Part shown: piece by piece, positions 46,381 to 60,472 of the stretch
Layout: each line of letters opens with the position of its first letter
How positions within the stretch are numbered: position 1 is the stretch's first letter
NCBI GenBank assembly: GCA_021904315.1
Contig: CM038907.1
Location: forward strand, 1,116,001-1,180,000
Reading direction: 5' to 3'
From: Sphagnum magellanicum
Lineage: Eukaryota; Streptophyta; Sphagnopsida; Sphagnales; Sphagnaceae
DNA length: 64,000 nt
The notes under the pieces: generated by a model
Databases searched by the model: none
The model's input: only the letters and a program-made list of their open reading frames with translations
What the model was told of the DNA's origin: nothing
Translations under genes and position numbers: made by a program

Positions 46381-46669
46381 GGCTTCTTATAAACCCCAAA
46401 AAGCTTATGCACACCAGACCTTTTTGTTGGAAATTATCGATGAAACAACTAGAAACAGATAGCAGAAAAATTTAGCATGAGCTCCTTCCCCTCCAACTCA
46501 ATCTTACGATCGCACAAGTTGTTACAAACTTCACTATACACTCCAAGCTCTAGTCTTCTGTTAAATAGGACATGAACACCTCATGCAAATGTTACCTTCC
46601 TCTTTTGACCTGGAAAATATGATTTCAACCTACACAAAGGATTTTTCATGGAAAAAATACCTGAATTCA
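46381..46669. other. Chlorophyllase upstream region
   Basis: A TATA-like tttataaga lies only about 12 bases before the ATG, too close to drive it; a better candidate, ttttatatt, lies near 46750. No operator-like motif could be supported. Confidence 0.3.
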
Positions 46670-47110
46670 CTGGATTTTGAAGAAAAAATAATTTCATATT
46701 GCCAGATTTTTATGATAAGTCCGGTAGGTAGTAAGTAGGTAGCCAAGAATATAAAAGGATTCTGGTTTAGGGTTTAGGGCGCCAATTAAAGTGGCGTGTA
46801 CCTGCACTCCCTCAGCCCAACTTTATGCAAGTCAGCCTTTCTTTTCTGGCTAAATTTATCCAGTTTGCTTTAAAATTTTCAAAATGGCTAAAAGTATGTG
46901 CTTTCTTCGATATTTAGTAGCCAAAATTTCCAAAAAAATTTCTTTGTAAGAAAACCAGATTTCAACCCAATTTCTTAGCATATAGCTATAATGTGACGGA
47001 TGCTTTTTATATTTTACTTTCATATCATGTTTATAACCAAATTTGGCTAAACTATCTTATGCATGATTGCCACTTTAGCTAGATCACAAAAATGAGAAAA
47101 AAATCACAGA
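46670..47110. repeat. Diverged interspersed repeat, copy 1
   Basis: Shares blocks such as ccaaatttggcta, tggatgattgc-like and accagattt with 48960-49500, in the same order, and a gccagattt motif with 52690-52990. Strongly diverged; probably an old non-autonomous transposon family. Confidence 0.4.
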
Positions 47111-48958
47111 TGTAGGTAGTCTAGCTTCTAATTGCATCCGACAAGCCTTGCCATTTTTTCAATGTTCTGTACAAACAGTTCATTGTGAAGATTTTCCATT
47201 GTGAACTATGTATTTTGTACATTAAGGAATAAAATGTAAGATTGAGTTTCATAAATGGTGAAAAAAGTACTTTATACATGTCAAACTTTATTGTTCACAT
47301 ATAGTTGAGGTTCATGTAAAAATGTGATGAAGGGCAATTTTTGTTGATGACCTTTACACTCAAAGGCCAATGTCCAAACCAACCTTCGGAAAGGAAGGGC
47401 ACGTGTTTTTAGTGTTCCTCAAGAGGAATGGCAAGGGTGCCCTTGAATTCGAAGCCCTGGATAGGCCATCTCTGTATATATACTTTTGCAAGGGTTTTTT
47501 TCTTAAAACTGTTTTTCCCCTGTTTTGTCACTGATATAGTGTGATGAATACTAATTAGTTCATAGGTGCACCCAACCATGTGGGATAAAACCCAGGTGTC
47601 ATTGGGAACATCTAGGGGAAGGCATTTGGAAACTTGAGAACCCTTTGGGAAGATGGTGAGAACACGTTAGGAACACGTTGGGAACAGGGGGAAAAATAAA
47701 AAATCCCTCTCCACCGACCCCCTCAAAAAGAAGAAAACAGGGCTCATCATGAGTGCATGCTGAGCCTTCCCATTGGCTGCATGAAATTTCTGTGTTCCAA
47801 AACTGTTTGTCAGCATTTTTGGCCTCCGCGAATACCCCCATTATAAACTGGGGATACTTATTTATTTATTGTTGTAGATTAATAAATGCTAGAGTCCCCA
47901 CTTCTCCAGTTGCTTATTTGAGAATTTTAGAGTTAGATTGGAAAGAACATTGCTTAAAACTACTTTGACCCCAAAGATTTGAAAGCTGCAAACTTTGCCC
48001 TTCCTCTTAATTTTTTTTTTTTTTGGCACAAATGGAAAAAAAAATCCATTCCAGAACAAGGAGAACAAAGTGGAGCAAACCAAAACCAGGTCAACACCTC
48101 ACCTTGCCCTTCCTCTTGAAGGACACAGAAAAAAGATATGCCCTTCCTTTTGAAGAGTTGGTTTGAAGTTAAGAACATTTGAACTTTGGCCGTCACAAGC
48201 TGCCATAAAAATCAACTTATATTCTTGAAAGCTTGATATTTTTACTGTGCTTCCCATTTTGACTTTGTTCTGGGAGACAAATCCACTGCATGAAGAATTG
48301 CACAACTGTTACTGTACATCCAGGAATTTGATATTATGTAACCCCTTTAGACTCACATTGAAATGTGAAGCGCTAAATTACACAAGACTAAATTATCTGG
48401 TTACACTAAAAAAAAATTTTGTCACAAAGTTGTGAAAATTCACCCAACAAAATAAATAGATAAAAGTTGAAACCAACACTCTCCTGAGTTAAGAATCAAA
48501 TAATATACCATTCATCTTCTTGTGATATGTAAAGCTCTTGGAGAAATTGCACACATTTCAACATGCAAAAGAAGGGAGGCGGTAAAAAAGTGATGCATGG
48601 ATAAGAATCAAGATTGATTGGCAGACCAGGAACCAGACCTTTTTCATGTCATGTAAAGCTCTTGGAGAAATTGTCTGGCGTATTTGGAGGGCACCTTTTA
48701 AGCTTTGACAATTTGAGCATCAGATGCTTACAAGATGCCTCTTGCAGCTAGGTCCTGAGCTCCAAAATAGTAGGTGTAATCTACACCTTGTCCCTACCAC
48801 TACCTGATCTGCAGATGTTTATGCTCGTGATTGCATTGACAATTATGGAACGTGTAGCCAGTACTTTCCCATGCGACACCAGAAACCGGCATAGTGGCCA
48901 GTGCAGTCACAGAAAGTTGCATGACACCATAAAGAAATGTACACCACCAAATTGGTGA
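47111..48958. other. Spacer with no recognised gene
   Basis: Holds a short direct repeat (atgtaaagctcttggagaaa at about 48527 and 48652) and poly-T and poly-A tracts near 48010-48045. No credible coding frame. Confidence 0.4.
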
Positions 48959-49500
48959 CCAGCATTTGGGGCCAGTTTTTGTCACTTGGGTTTTTTTCTC
49001 TTGGTGATAAAAAAAAGTCCAGTTCGAACTCATTCAAAGGATTTTTGCTAAAGAAATGCGCCAAAATCTCCAGATTTTGAGGAATTTTTGCGTTTTTTTT
49101 TCTGAAATCGCCATATTTAGACAATGTGTTCTAGCAGGTCACCAAAATACAACAGTCTAAAATTTATCAACTTTCCTCTCTGACCTGTAGCCAAATTTGG
49201 CTAATTCTTCTTGTGGATGATTGCTAGTGTGACTCATGGATTTTTCTTTTGTGGGGAATTTTCACATATGAGCCCAACATCTACAACAAAGGATTTTTTT
49301 TAGGGTTTCGGGTTTAGGGAACAAAAAGTTTCCTCACTTTGCTAAGTTTTTTTTTAAATGTCAAAAAATAACCAGATTTCTACTGGAGGTCCAATACATA
49401 GCCACAATATAGAAGGATTTTAAAAAAATTCTATTGTCAAACCTACTCTATCACCAAATCTGGAAGAAAACCTCTGGTGTAGCTACATCACAAAATTGAA
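48959..49500. repeat. Diverged interspersed repeat, copies 2 and 3
   Basis: Two blocks match 46.9-47.1 kb in part: about 49185-49250 (agccaaatttggctaat) and about 49360-49490 (accagatttct ... caccaaatctgg ... gtagctacatcac). Mutual similarity is low but ordered. Confidence 0.4.
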
Positions 49501-52500
49501 AAACTAATCTGATGACTCACTATATTTCAATGAACTTACAGATATTCATTCAGCTCATCACTTTCCTTCCAATATGCCATAACAGAACATAACCCTGGAA
49601 TGACAAAGTAATGAATGGTCATGAGGTGGGTTTTTACCTTGTGTAAGTATGAATTAAGCCTTGATGTTATATGAGCAACAGATCTTTAAAGTTGGTGCAA
49701 TAGTTAAAGCATTGAGTTGCACAATCAAGCTCTGGCGATGGCATCTCAGGTTTCCTAGAGATTGATTACATGTGTTAAGGGTTTTTGCTTCTCTGAATTA
49801 GGGTAAATTTTTATTTATTTATTTATCAAACCTTCGCTTATACAACTTGAAGATTTTAAATAATTTATATGAAAAATAATTTTATAAAATTAAAAATCTC
49901 TTTAAAATTGAAAATGTACTATTTGTAATTTAATTTAATAAATTTTCTGATATTGAAAATTCTAGATATCCAATTTTGCTTTATATTATCCATTGATAAA
50001 TTCTATCAAAATTGTGGCAAGGCCAAAAATATAAGCCTTCTTATCAATGGATAATTAATATCTCACCAAATTGGGAGAATCACCATAGAAGATCTTGTTC
50101 CTTAAATCTTTGTCTATTTGTATGTGCAAAATTTCATGGAAAAAATCCCAATGAAACTATTGGTTTTTAATCTTTTTGTCTAAAATGCAATCTTGCCACA
50201 AATGGCTATGAATTAAAAATGCACTGTATTTGACGATTGAATTGTTTGTATGAGCAATTTCATGACAACTAATGGCCCGATATCTATATTATCCTCACTC
50301 ACATAGATGGGGGTAATGCAAAACTTTGACACACCCACCCATTATTTTAATGGATTCCCCACTATTTTGGTTGGTGTCCCATCCAGCTGACCCCCCCCCC
50401 ACCCCCCACAATTTAATTGAAGATTCTCACGAAACTTACAACTATTGGTCTCCTCACTCTCTTTACCCTCAGGGTTTGGAAAGAGACATTTAATCAGAGT
50501 ACTAAAGTCACATGGATGGACTTTCTACACTTGCAATTGCCTTAGGTGTTGGTTCTTGGGCATGTTGGGTTGGATAGACAAGTTGGCACGAGCGCATAGA
50601 AATGCCTCACCACAATTTTGATAGAATTTTTTTCATTTGAATGTGGGCTAGCAATGCCAAACATGGAAACGCACCTCAAACTATGCATAATGTGGTGTGA
50701 TTCCCACTTGTTACCTCATGCAAAGTCTATCAAAGCATAGTATAATGACTTCAAATTATTTTGAACATGTGATAAGGTCACAATAGAAATGGAAGAGGCC
50801 TAGACCCTTGATAAAAGAAAAATCTTAGGTTTTAAAAAAATTATGTGGCTCTTGTTTGCTACATGGCAAATGGGAATCAAGTCAAGTAAACATAATATTG
50901 GGTGATTTTCACTTTGTGCCTTGTGCAAGTGTCATAGCTTAATATATCAAAGGTTTGTATCAATCATTAACCAAATTAGTTTTTAAATGCACAAAGTGTT
51001 CATAAGGAAGGTTTCCCTTCTAAAAAATGCCTTAACTACTCTTCAAAGATGTTTATTTTCTTTTTCTTCATGTGGTTATTGGTTGTTCCTATCCCCTCCC
51101 CCTCCATTCCTTGTATCTATGCTTACTTTTTTGGGTGGCAAATGGGATTTCAATAAACTACATATGCATGGTATTGGGTGATTCTCACTTTTATGGTTGC
51201 AAGTATCAATGCATATGACAATGACAATCTATATAAATCTCTTCGCAAGAAATTTTTTTTTTTAATGCATAACTTGTGGAGGAAGATATACCTTCTTCTT
51301 TGTGTATGAATAATTTTTAAAAAGTTGGTTCATAAATATTTTCGCCTTCTTTTATATACAAAAAAATCTCATTAAAAGTTTGATTCTTTTTTTGTCATTG
51401 GATAATTTTCTTTTCTTTTTCTTTTTTCTTTTGTTGTAGAACAACTAGTGCCTTATCTTCCTTGTTTTTTTCACATGCAACAATGGTCCCACAAAGTTTT
51501 AGGTTTCCAATCCTAGTTGAGTAAACCATGCCAAATTTTGGTCAGCTACCACTGGTCTTGCCTCATTCCAAAAGATTATCTTTATTGTTGATGGCTTTAC
51601 AATCTTGTTATTTTTGTTGTCATATTTGAATACTTTTTATATGTTGTGATGGAGGAGTGTTCATATTCAATTTAGTCAAATAGAATTGTGGTGGAATAGG
51701 AAGGTGGCCAACATGAATGTCATACAATAACTATTGTTCATGAAAGGCCTTGTGCATTATCTTGCTACTAGAAGGGTGTAAAATTAAAATGACACCACAG
51801 GTAAATTTAGCTTACTTTCCTTACCCATTTTGGTCAAACAAACTACAAGGTAGTCTTTCACAATGTTTTCAACTTGAACCATTGGTTCAAACAAGATACA
51901 ATAAGTCAATGGCTTTGCTTTCCTTAAATAATTTTTTCATATAAATAATTTTTTTACAATTTATTATGAAAAATTCTTATAGCTATCCCAATATATCACA
52001 CGCTTTCTTAAAATCATTGTTAAGTAAATATGAATTTTTAAAAATGTGAAAATTCCTTGCAGATTCAATGTTTCATTTTGAAAATTGAGATCACAATTTC
52101 AAATCATCATCAAAAATTTATTTTTTTATATTTCTAGTTTTTCATAAATATAAGCTAATTTTAAAATATATATATCATGCACATTATGCCTCATTTATAT
52201 GTGGGAAAGTTTTTTTGAAAACTTGAAATTTTGGAACAATTTTGAGAAATTCTTTGAATTTGTAAAGTTTCAAGACTACCTTGCACAAACAACCCATGTT
52301 TGTGGATCTGGCATCTTTATGGAATAAAGTTTTCTCAGCTTAATTACCAAGTTGACTTTGGATTTTAGCCAAATTCTACTTTGCCAAATTGGCAAGTTGA
52401 CATCTACTTCCACCAATCCACCAAGTCTAGTGTGCTAAGGCTTAGTTTCCATCTGGCCCACCCACCCACTATTTTCTGGAAAATAGAGGCTGGGTGGGGT

Positions 52501-52690
52501 TCCCATTTCCGTAGTCGCCTCACCCACCAACTACTTTCTGGCGGGTATGATGGGGTGGGCTGGTTGGTGGTCCCCCAACTCACCAGATTTGGGTAGTGCA
52601 CAATATTTGTTAATTCAAATGGGCTCCTAGTGATGGGCTTTTCTTAGGTTACCAAGTGTTCAAAGAAATTACAAGTGGAAGGGTCAGTTC
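49501..52690. other. AT-rich spacer with no recognised gene
   Basis: Contains a poly-C tract (about 50391-50407) and a run of cccacc/ggtggg inverted motifs at 52455-52580 that can fold on itself. No coding frame recognised. Confidence 0.4.
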
Positions 52691-52990
52691 CAGTCCATGG
52701 AGCAGGGTTTTTTTTTTTGGCGAATTTTCACCACCTGGCGACAAAAATAAAAGGGGGGCTGGCGAATCCAACAAAGGGATTTCTGAGAATTTTTTAAAGA
52801 AATATCTCGAGGAAAAAAAGGAGTTAGAAGTCGCCAGATTTATACAGTGTGTTCCATTAGGTCGCCAGATTTAGACAGGATTCCAAAAAAATCTACTAGT
52901 CGACCAGGACAGTCGCCATTTATTGCTAATTAATGCTGAGGATCCTCGCCAGTACACCTACTTGAGGAATTTGAAAAAAAAAACCCTGCC
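52691..52990. repeat. Diverged interspersed repeat with gtcgccagattta motifs
   Basis: The motif tcgccagattta occurs at about 52832 and 52862, and tggcga occurs several times around 52720-52765. It resembles 48960-49140 (gtcacttgg...ggtgataaaa...tcaaaggattttt) block by block. Confidence 0.4.
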
Positions 52991-54400
52991 ATGGAGATGT
53001 GGTGGGAAAAAATTGAAATGACATGTGAACACTTTATCATTAGATTTTTGCTGATTCATTAGTGGGTGCTTAAAAAAAAACTAGCAGTTAGGTGGACCAC
53101 ATGGAAATTGATGTTAAACCCACCAACACATCACAGTGAATTGTGATACTAAGGGAACAACAATGGGTCGTGGTGTAATGATGCCCACAACCACATCAAG
53201 TGGTTGCAAATGGTTAACACATGGAGACTACATTGGGTGAAAAGTGGAGGGGAGGAAAATAAAAAATTCCCTCCACCAAGCTGGATGGTAGATGGCAAGG
53301 CTTGACAAAAATGGGCAATGCAACACACCCGGCAGAAAATTTTAACTATGTATTCTCAGGTCATGTTTAGGGTTTAAGGTTTAGTATGCAAATTTGTGGG
53401 GCATTTCAAAAAATGAGATGCCTATTTCAATTTTTGAAATGTCCCACGTTGTTTCTCCTTTTTTTTTCTTTTTCTAGTGATACCTGATGGGTACCCACCA
53501 GATACTCATTGGGGATAATGAGGAAAATTTGACTTTTTTTTTTTTTGTGCTGGAATACTTTATGCTGGGTAACACCACTGTCGCAAGGCGCTCCCAAAAT
53601 AAGCCCCCGTCAGCTCTACCTCTAGCGAGATTTTTTTTGGGAACACCCTGACCCGCATTGCCCTACACCAAGCACCCACCAAAACACTAGTGGGAAGTGG
53701 GTAGTTATGACAGTATTTGCATATACAAGTGGGTAGGGTAGAGTACCCCATCACCAAATGCTCGCCTATGATCAAACACTTGATTCATTCAAAAACAGGC
53801 TAAGGACCATGCACCCATGCACCTGCCAGCATTCAGGACTCATCCTATGACTGAACGTTTAGTGAAATTTTTTTGCACAGCCTTTTTCAAGATGATAACC
53901 AATGGCCAAATGTTGTCCATTTGTCAACAAGTTGTACTTTGATCACATTGCTCTAAAATGTTTGGTGAGTTGGCTAGGATGTGTTCAATGTGAATGTTTT
54001 CCAGCTTCTTGAGATTCCCAGCTTTCAGGAGGCGTAACTCTCAATCAAAAGCCTCGATCTGAAGCAATCTCTCTAAGACCAATCGAGGCCTCTCCAACAT
54101 GCCATGATCATCTGAATATTTAAGTGTTTGGTGATGGGGTATTCTACTCTAGTGATGACAACAGGACTCTGAAAATGGACCAAGGTGAAGAAATAACCCT
54201 TTCAAGCACATCACTGTGCATATATAGCCAAGTGAGGAGTGATCACAAAGAAACTTGAAATGGGCTATCCGAAATTCAGTTGGTGTCGTCTGTCCATCTT
54301 GTTGGGTAGGTACTTCCACTATTTTTAGGTGAAAATTTGGCAATAACTTCACCAAATCTCTCCCTAATTTTTCAAATAAGGACGACATCTTGTACTTAGG
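52991..54400. other. Spacer with no recognised gene
   Basis: More GC than the neighbouring spacers, but no frame longer than 110 codons and none that matches a family. Confidence 0.35.
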
Positions 54401-54409
54401 GATCTGGCC

Positions 54410-56730
54410 AAGTCCCCAAAAAAATTCGCCGATGACAGGGAAATTGCAGGTCCCAGAAACTAGCACATATGCGTGCATGATTTTTCTAAGAAATTGGAAT
54501 CTTGAATGGTGTTTTAGACTAGGTAACGAGAGCTGAAAATATCAGCATAGATCTCAGTGTGCTAACGTATATGCCTGACTCCAGGCCTGAGGATATGGGT
54601 GAAAAATGGACAGCACAGATGTCTCCAAACCATGGAGTTCTGTTGCGTGCAATAATATGTGTATACCAGAGGCAGGTCTTGAGGTGGGTAATATCGCGGA
54701 AAACTCCAAATGGCTTTCATTTTCTTTGCTAACACGCGGTGTTCATTAGCATAGGATATGCGAGACGTAACGACAGCAGAAAAGTCAGCAAATTTTGAAT
54801 TTACAATAACGTATTCCAGAGGAAATTCTCGTGTGGGTGAGTATCGCAGAAGACTCTAACTAGCTGCTTCCCTTTCTTTCCTGACATATCCTGGGCACCA
54901 TAAAATAAGCGCCACATGCATCCATTCTTTAATTATCAAGCCCAAGTTTTTCATTGATCAGAAGAGGTTGCAAAGCCGAAATTGGAACCTTGAACAGTGT
55001 TTGAGAGTCAGTAACGATGGGAAAAAATGTCAACGAATTAGCATGGAGTTACAAAATGCACCATCGACCGACCATGACCACTTGCGTCTATTCCCTAAAG
55101 GCCAATAAATGCAGAGACGTTCCCTGATCACAGGGAAGTTGCAGGTCTAGCACATGCGCATGCACGACTCTATTGCACAAACTGGAATATCGGGACAGTG
55201 TTTCAGAACAGGTAATGAGGGGGGGGAACTTCTGAACTGGAATCGCGGCAAACTCTCGCGAGCCTCACCTTTCCATGCTCACACTGCATCCACCATCTAT
55301 CAAGGACCACTTGCATGATGCAACCAATACTGATTAAAGGGTAAAAGTCTGACAGATCACAGGGAAGTTACAGGTCTACCAGATCAGCATGCATGATCTT
55401 ATCAAAAATTGGAATATTGAATAGTGTTTGGAAAGTCGGTAAGGACGACGGACTTATATGGACATTAAGTTTCTGCTAAGTTTCTGCTACCTGTCTCTGC
55501 TTTGAGATGATAATACTCCCAAAACGAAAACCCCACAAGTCTCAAGGTACCAAGGTCTATGCATATGTTACCATGCTCTTTCTTGATGTTCAAGAGCATT
55601 GGTTGCTTGGGCCATAAATTCTGATCAATGAATCAAGATTTCACTTTCTGAGAGATTGCTAAGGTAGTAGAATTATCAAAGACGGAACCAAATAACAAGC
55701 CTTGATCCGTTCAATTGATTAATGAAATAAGAGACATTGACAATGACAGTAATGTAATTGACAGACAGATCTTCACTTCATGAGAGATTCTTAAGGTAGT
55801 AGAATTATCAAATAATTGACACAACCAAATGAGCTCTGATCTGTCAAAGTGATTAATTTGAAAACAAAGATGGGCTCAGTGATAGTATCCTGTAATTGAG
55901 AATAATCACCTGCACTAATATTCCGCATGAGCGGTAAGCATGGCAGCCCATACGTAAGCATTTGACTTGGGTTCCGTGCATGGTGCTGCAAACTATCAAT
56001 GATGATCAACGTGTGATTGGATAAAATGAATTGATTTTTTGTGGAAATTAAGTTCCATTTGAATGAAAATATTAAATGACATTGCACACAACTTGAGTTG
56101 AATTTAATTCAAAATTCTTAACTTTGATTCAAATACATTGAATTGAAATTCCCTACTCCAGGCCTGAGGATATGGGTGAAGACTGGATAGCACCGATATT
56201 GTTGGCAAACCATGGAGTTCTTTTGCGTCCAATATCTATCTATGCAGGAGGGAAGTCCTGAGGTGGGGTAACATACGGGTGAACGAAGACGCCAAATCGC
56301 TTGAATTTTCTTTGCCCATACGTTTTATGCTTGAGCATTGTACGAGATTCGGTAACGACGGGAGAAAAAGTCAACATGGAGTTTTCCAAAAGACAGATTC
56401 GATGGCGCAAGTACGGCGGAAGAGCCTAACTAGCCGCTTCACTTTTTTTTCCTGGCTGAAACATCGCATGCGCCATGGAAAAAGGACAACTTGCATCCAG
56501 ATTCCATTCTGATCTAAAGACCAAGAAATTCGGGAAGTTTCAAGTCTAGAGCACTTGCATGCATGACCTTGTACGAAATTGGAACCTTGAAAAAGCCTTT
56601 GAGAGCGGGGAACGATGTGAACAAACTTAAAAGCATGGAGTGACAATAATCTATTCCAGGCGAAAGTTCTGAGTGCAAGGTATCATGGAAGACACTAATT
56701 GAGTTCTTAGCAGACTCTAACAGCCTCGAC
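54410..56730. repeat. Degenerate tandem array of about 300-bp units
   Basis: At least four diverged units share an ordered set of blocks: gggaagttgcaggtc (54438, 55132, 55361, 56530), catgcatga, a-attggaatcttgaacagtgttt (54491, 54979, 55172, 55409, 56576), gtaacgacgggaaa, then in some units tccagaggaaattct and agactctaactagctgcttc (54811, 56402). Units are 25 percent or more diverged and interrupted between about 55.5 and 56.15 kb. GC and CpG content is above that of the neighbours. No coding frame runs through it. Origin unknown; it ends beside the SINE candidate. Confidence 0.55.
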
Positions 56731-56820
56731 CGTTAAGTTTTTCTGCTGAGACTCTAACAGATATCTGCTGAGTCAAGTTCGGTTCACTTGTTATTGATGC
56801 CAGAAGCAATATACGTTTGG

Positions 56821-56981
56821 CGGGATAGATGGCTCAACGAGGTGAGCGGAAGTGTATCAAACCTCGTAGAAGTGCTAGAGAACTAGGACGTATGTGTCGA
56901 GCCCACCACCGGGCGTAGCTGATGCTCGGATTCGGTAAATTATCTTATAATACCGAAAGTAAGCTTCTTGTCAAAAAAAAA
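56821..56981 (+). mobile_element. tRNA-derived SINE candidate
   Basis: Has an A-box-like tggctcaacgagg (56830-56842), a B-box-like gtgtcgagccc (56894-56904) 52 bases further, a tRNA-unrelated tail and a terminal A9 run (56973-56981). Length (about 160 bp) and layout fit plant SINEs. No target-site duplication was recognised, which lowers confidence. Confidence 0.45.
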
Positions 56982-57887
56982 GTCGTAGCGATGTCCGGAT
57001 CAGAGAGAAGGGTGCTCATGCAATCATGACTCCAACAGTGGAGTAAAAGTTGACCATGAGGACCATGGCGCGATTAGTTCAGAGTGGGCACTCAGGATGA
57101 TTTCCATTGCCGTTGATTTCCAATTTTCTGTGCATGATTGATGTCATAAGCATCATTTGTGAAAACATCTCAAGAGTTCCCATATGTTTACCAAATATCT
57201 TTATAGAGGTGTGGTGTTGCAGCTCGTGGTGAACTCAATCTCTGCATGATGCAGCTCTTGTGACAACTAGTCCGTTCCCCCGGTAAATTTGACAGTGTAT
57301 TGATGACAGAAAACCACAAATGGCCAGCCCTTCACAATGCTTTCATCCATGCCCAACTTTCCTAACAAACTGTAGGTACAAGGATCCACCACTTGTGCCT
57401 CATCTTCTTCAAGAATACAGGGATATTGACCACAGGTAGGTGAGGTTATACAGCGCCTTAGGTCTTGATTGTTTCTGCACAATGCTACGAGACTGCATCA
57501 ACCGTGATTGGCACAACTATCAAAGGATGTCAGACTTCAAAATCACATTTACATTGGAATTCAATATTGCAGAACAGTTGGATTCTTGAAAATCCCATGA
57601 AAAACAGGAACTTCTTAGTGTCCACCAAGAAGGAAGGAGAGTCCACTCAAGAAAATATAAGAAATAACAGTGTACATCTAAGAAATTGGATTGGTGTGTA
57701 TTACAACAGGTAATTCTCCTCAGTTCGACCAATCTCCAAAAATCCAGAAGCAATCAATGACACTGGATTCATATTCAGGGCAATTCCAAATCTTGAAAAC
57801 AAATTATTGCGCCAGCATGTTCACTAATGTTGTGGATGGAATTCTGAGAGATGCAAAAGTTACTTCCCCAAAACTCTCAAACTACCT
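56982..57887. other. Unassigned sequence left of duplicate B
   Basis: Contains the exon-like minus-strand frame at 57267-57482. Otherwise nothing recognised. Confidence 0.35.
57267..57482 (-). other. Exon-like open frame, unidentified
   Basis: A 71-codon frame with well-mixed, protein-like composition including EEDEAQVVDPCTYSLLGKLG and SIVKGWPFVVF. It starts on a non-ATG codon, so if real it is an exon or a gene fragment. I do not recognise the family and see no partner exons nearby. Confidence 0.25.
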
Positions 57888-57999
57888 CCTCAATTAAGAA
57901 CCCATGTATATTGACTGCTGAAAATGTCCATTGGTGGTACGAAAAAATGATGGATAAGAACACTACAGCCTTCCAATGTAGTCAACATTTTGTTTTTGC

Positions 58000-60425
58000 T
58001 CAAGCATAATCTGCTGCTGTGTACTGTCTGAATTGAGGTACTCTGCAGCAGGCACAAAACAAATGAAGATTAGCACCACAACTGAAACATGAAAATAGAT
58101 TAAGAACAGTCATGACTGGAGCATCTTGCAAATGTTATGGATCAAACATCAGGTGCACAGAGGTTCATATGGCATGGAAGGAGGCCTCAGTGGAGCACCC
58201 ACATCACAAAGCTTGGTCAAAATTTGCTTGGGCAAGGTCAGAAATATAAACAAGGGCAATGCTGTTTTAAGACGGGCATATTACCTTGGGGGCAATCTCA
58301 AGGCCAGGGCATCAGGAAGATTGATCGGGACATGAGTAGCCACTAGCACAATGCCTCCTTGGTGCCGATGCTGGGCAATCAGCTCCTCCAATATTTCCAC
58401 CCCCTGATCAACCAACTCCTCAACACTTCGCATTAATAATGATAACATAAAGAGTGATGTATCCTCTGATTTCATGTAGTCACAAGTTTCAGGTTGCAAT
58501 TTAGGACAAGTCAGATAATAGCAACAATTTAGAACAATAGCAACAATGCAATGCAAGGCAACAGTTAGGATGGGTGACAAATTTTGCAAAACTTTTAAAA
58601 CTAGGAAGATTGAGCAGGGCAGGTACCTCAGCATCAAGGCCCACAGAGGGTTCATCCAGTAACCACAGTGGGCGGGGGACTGCCAGCATCCTTGCCAGCT
58701 GCAACCTCTTTCTCTACATTTGCAAAATGGTCACATGTACAAAGTTACAAACTGCATGCACCTTGCAACCATGCACTTTGGCAATCAATCTGTTGCTAGA
58801 CCCATGCACAGCTATTTCTGTGCTGTAGACTAAAACACACACATCGACTATTCTATTTAATTGATTGTCAGAATCAACCAGTTGTAGGTAATGAAATCCA
58901 CCAGCAAAAATTATGTAATTTATGAATGGAGAAACAGACATGCCTGGCCCATAGAAAGCATAACTGCTTGTTCTTGAGCCAAATGTCATAGTCCCATTGT
59001 CTCAAGTGCACCTGTTGTGCACCCCTCACCTCCTTCCAGCATCTCCCAGAAATGCTGCAACAACCCAAGACAGAGTTCCACTCCCAAAATATCAGCTTAT
59101 TGAATGCAACAGACACTGAAGCATTAACAACAGTTGCCATTATGCACATCATAGTACCGAACCACCGAGGACTGGCTATCCTGTAACAACAGACACTGCT
59201 GTGACTATCCAATTTACTGCCTTCCCTCTTTGGGGAGCAAGATGCAGTCCTCAACAGAATCCGTTGTGTATTTTGAGTGAGTGTATCCACAAGAGAATTG
59301 AGATCTTGAAAGAGTGCAGATCTTCATCCAATGTGCGTCACAAGTCAGTTCAATGCAACTTGCAGCGTTCTTCTACAGGACAGCACAGGAAGACACTGCA
59401 CCCAGTACTCACGATACCTGAGAGGCAGCTTTATGCAATAAAAATTAAGAAGCATCTGTAAGTTTTTTCTCACAGTTTACAGCTAATCTCTTATATACTC
59501 CAGAAGCACCTAAAGATGACCTTAAAGACATCATGAATTGGTGGTATAAGGCTGTGAAGCAGACCACATTCTCATAGACAGTCAATGGCTTCTTGATGGC
59601 ATCCTTTGCAGCAACCAAATGCACATTTGGCCTGTACACTGCCCTGCACATTGTGCACATGCAACGAATTCTGAACTAGATTGGTAGTGATGATGATGCC
59701 CTTAACAACTGTTGTCACTGCTGAAACCAATCATAAAAGTAAGAATCAACACTCTCCACAACCCACAAAACATCACTACAAAAAAGCACTCTACTACAGT
59801 GATGGGTTTATGGTCTAGGGTTTAGGTTTCAACACACACTCAAAAACTAGATAATTTCCTGCTCTAAACTACCATCCATAAATTGAAGCAAAAATGCTGC
59901 TGGTTCTTCTAGTGTACTTAACTCCTCACAAACATACTTTGTGATCACTGCAAAGAATCTTCAAACAGAGCACAAAGATCTCAAGATGAATCTTACAATC
60001 ATAAAGGCCAGGCTGAGACAAATCAACTCCATCCCACAGAAGGCGACCTGCACTCGGTTTGATAAATCCACAGAGCTGCACTTATTGTCACAAAATACAT
60101 AACCAACCAGCAGGAGGCAATAAGCTTGTATCATTAGTAGAAATTGAAAAATCCAAATCCTGACAGCTCCTGCATTGGAATTACAAGGGAGACGAGATTG
60201 GAAATTTGTGTGATGGGGTTCTTGGAACCAATCCTTTGCTGAGCATGACCTGAGACACCGAGGTTTTAAGCCTAAATTCAAGTGCGAATAGAGACAAAAA
60301 CTAGTATCCTACTACTGTAGAAGAATCATTCTCTTGCTTCTGACAAAGAGACCAAAGCTTGAAGAATCGCTGTTTTCTTCTTACCAAAAAGAGATCAAAG
60401 CTTCTCTTGCAAGATAAAGAGTGGC

Positions 60426-60472
<47 letters not shown>

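Noticed and set aside
52404-52601. Pro/Trp-rich short frames on both strands
   Set aside because: They arise from the cccacc/ggtggg low-complexity stretch and match no family.
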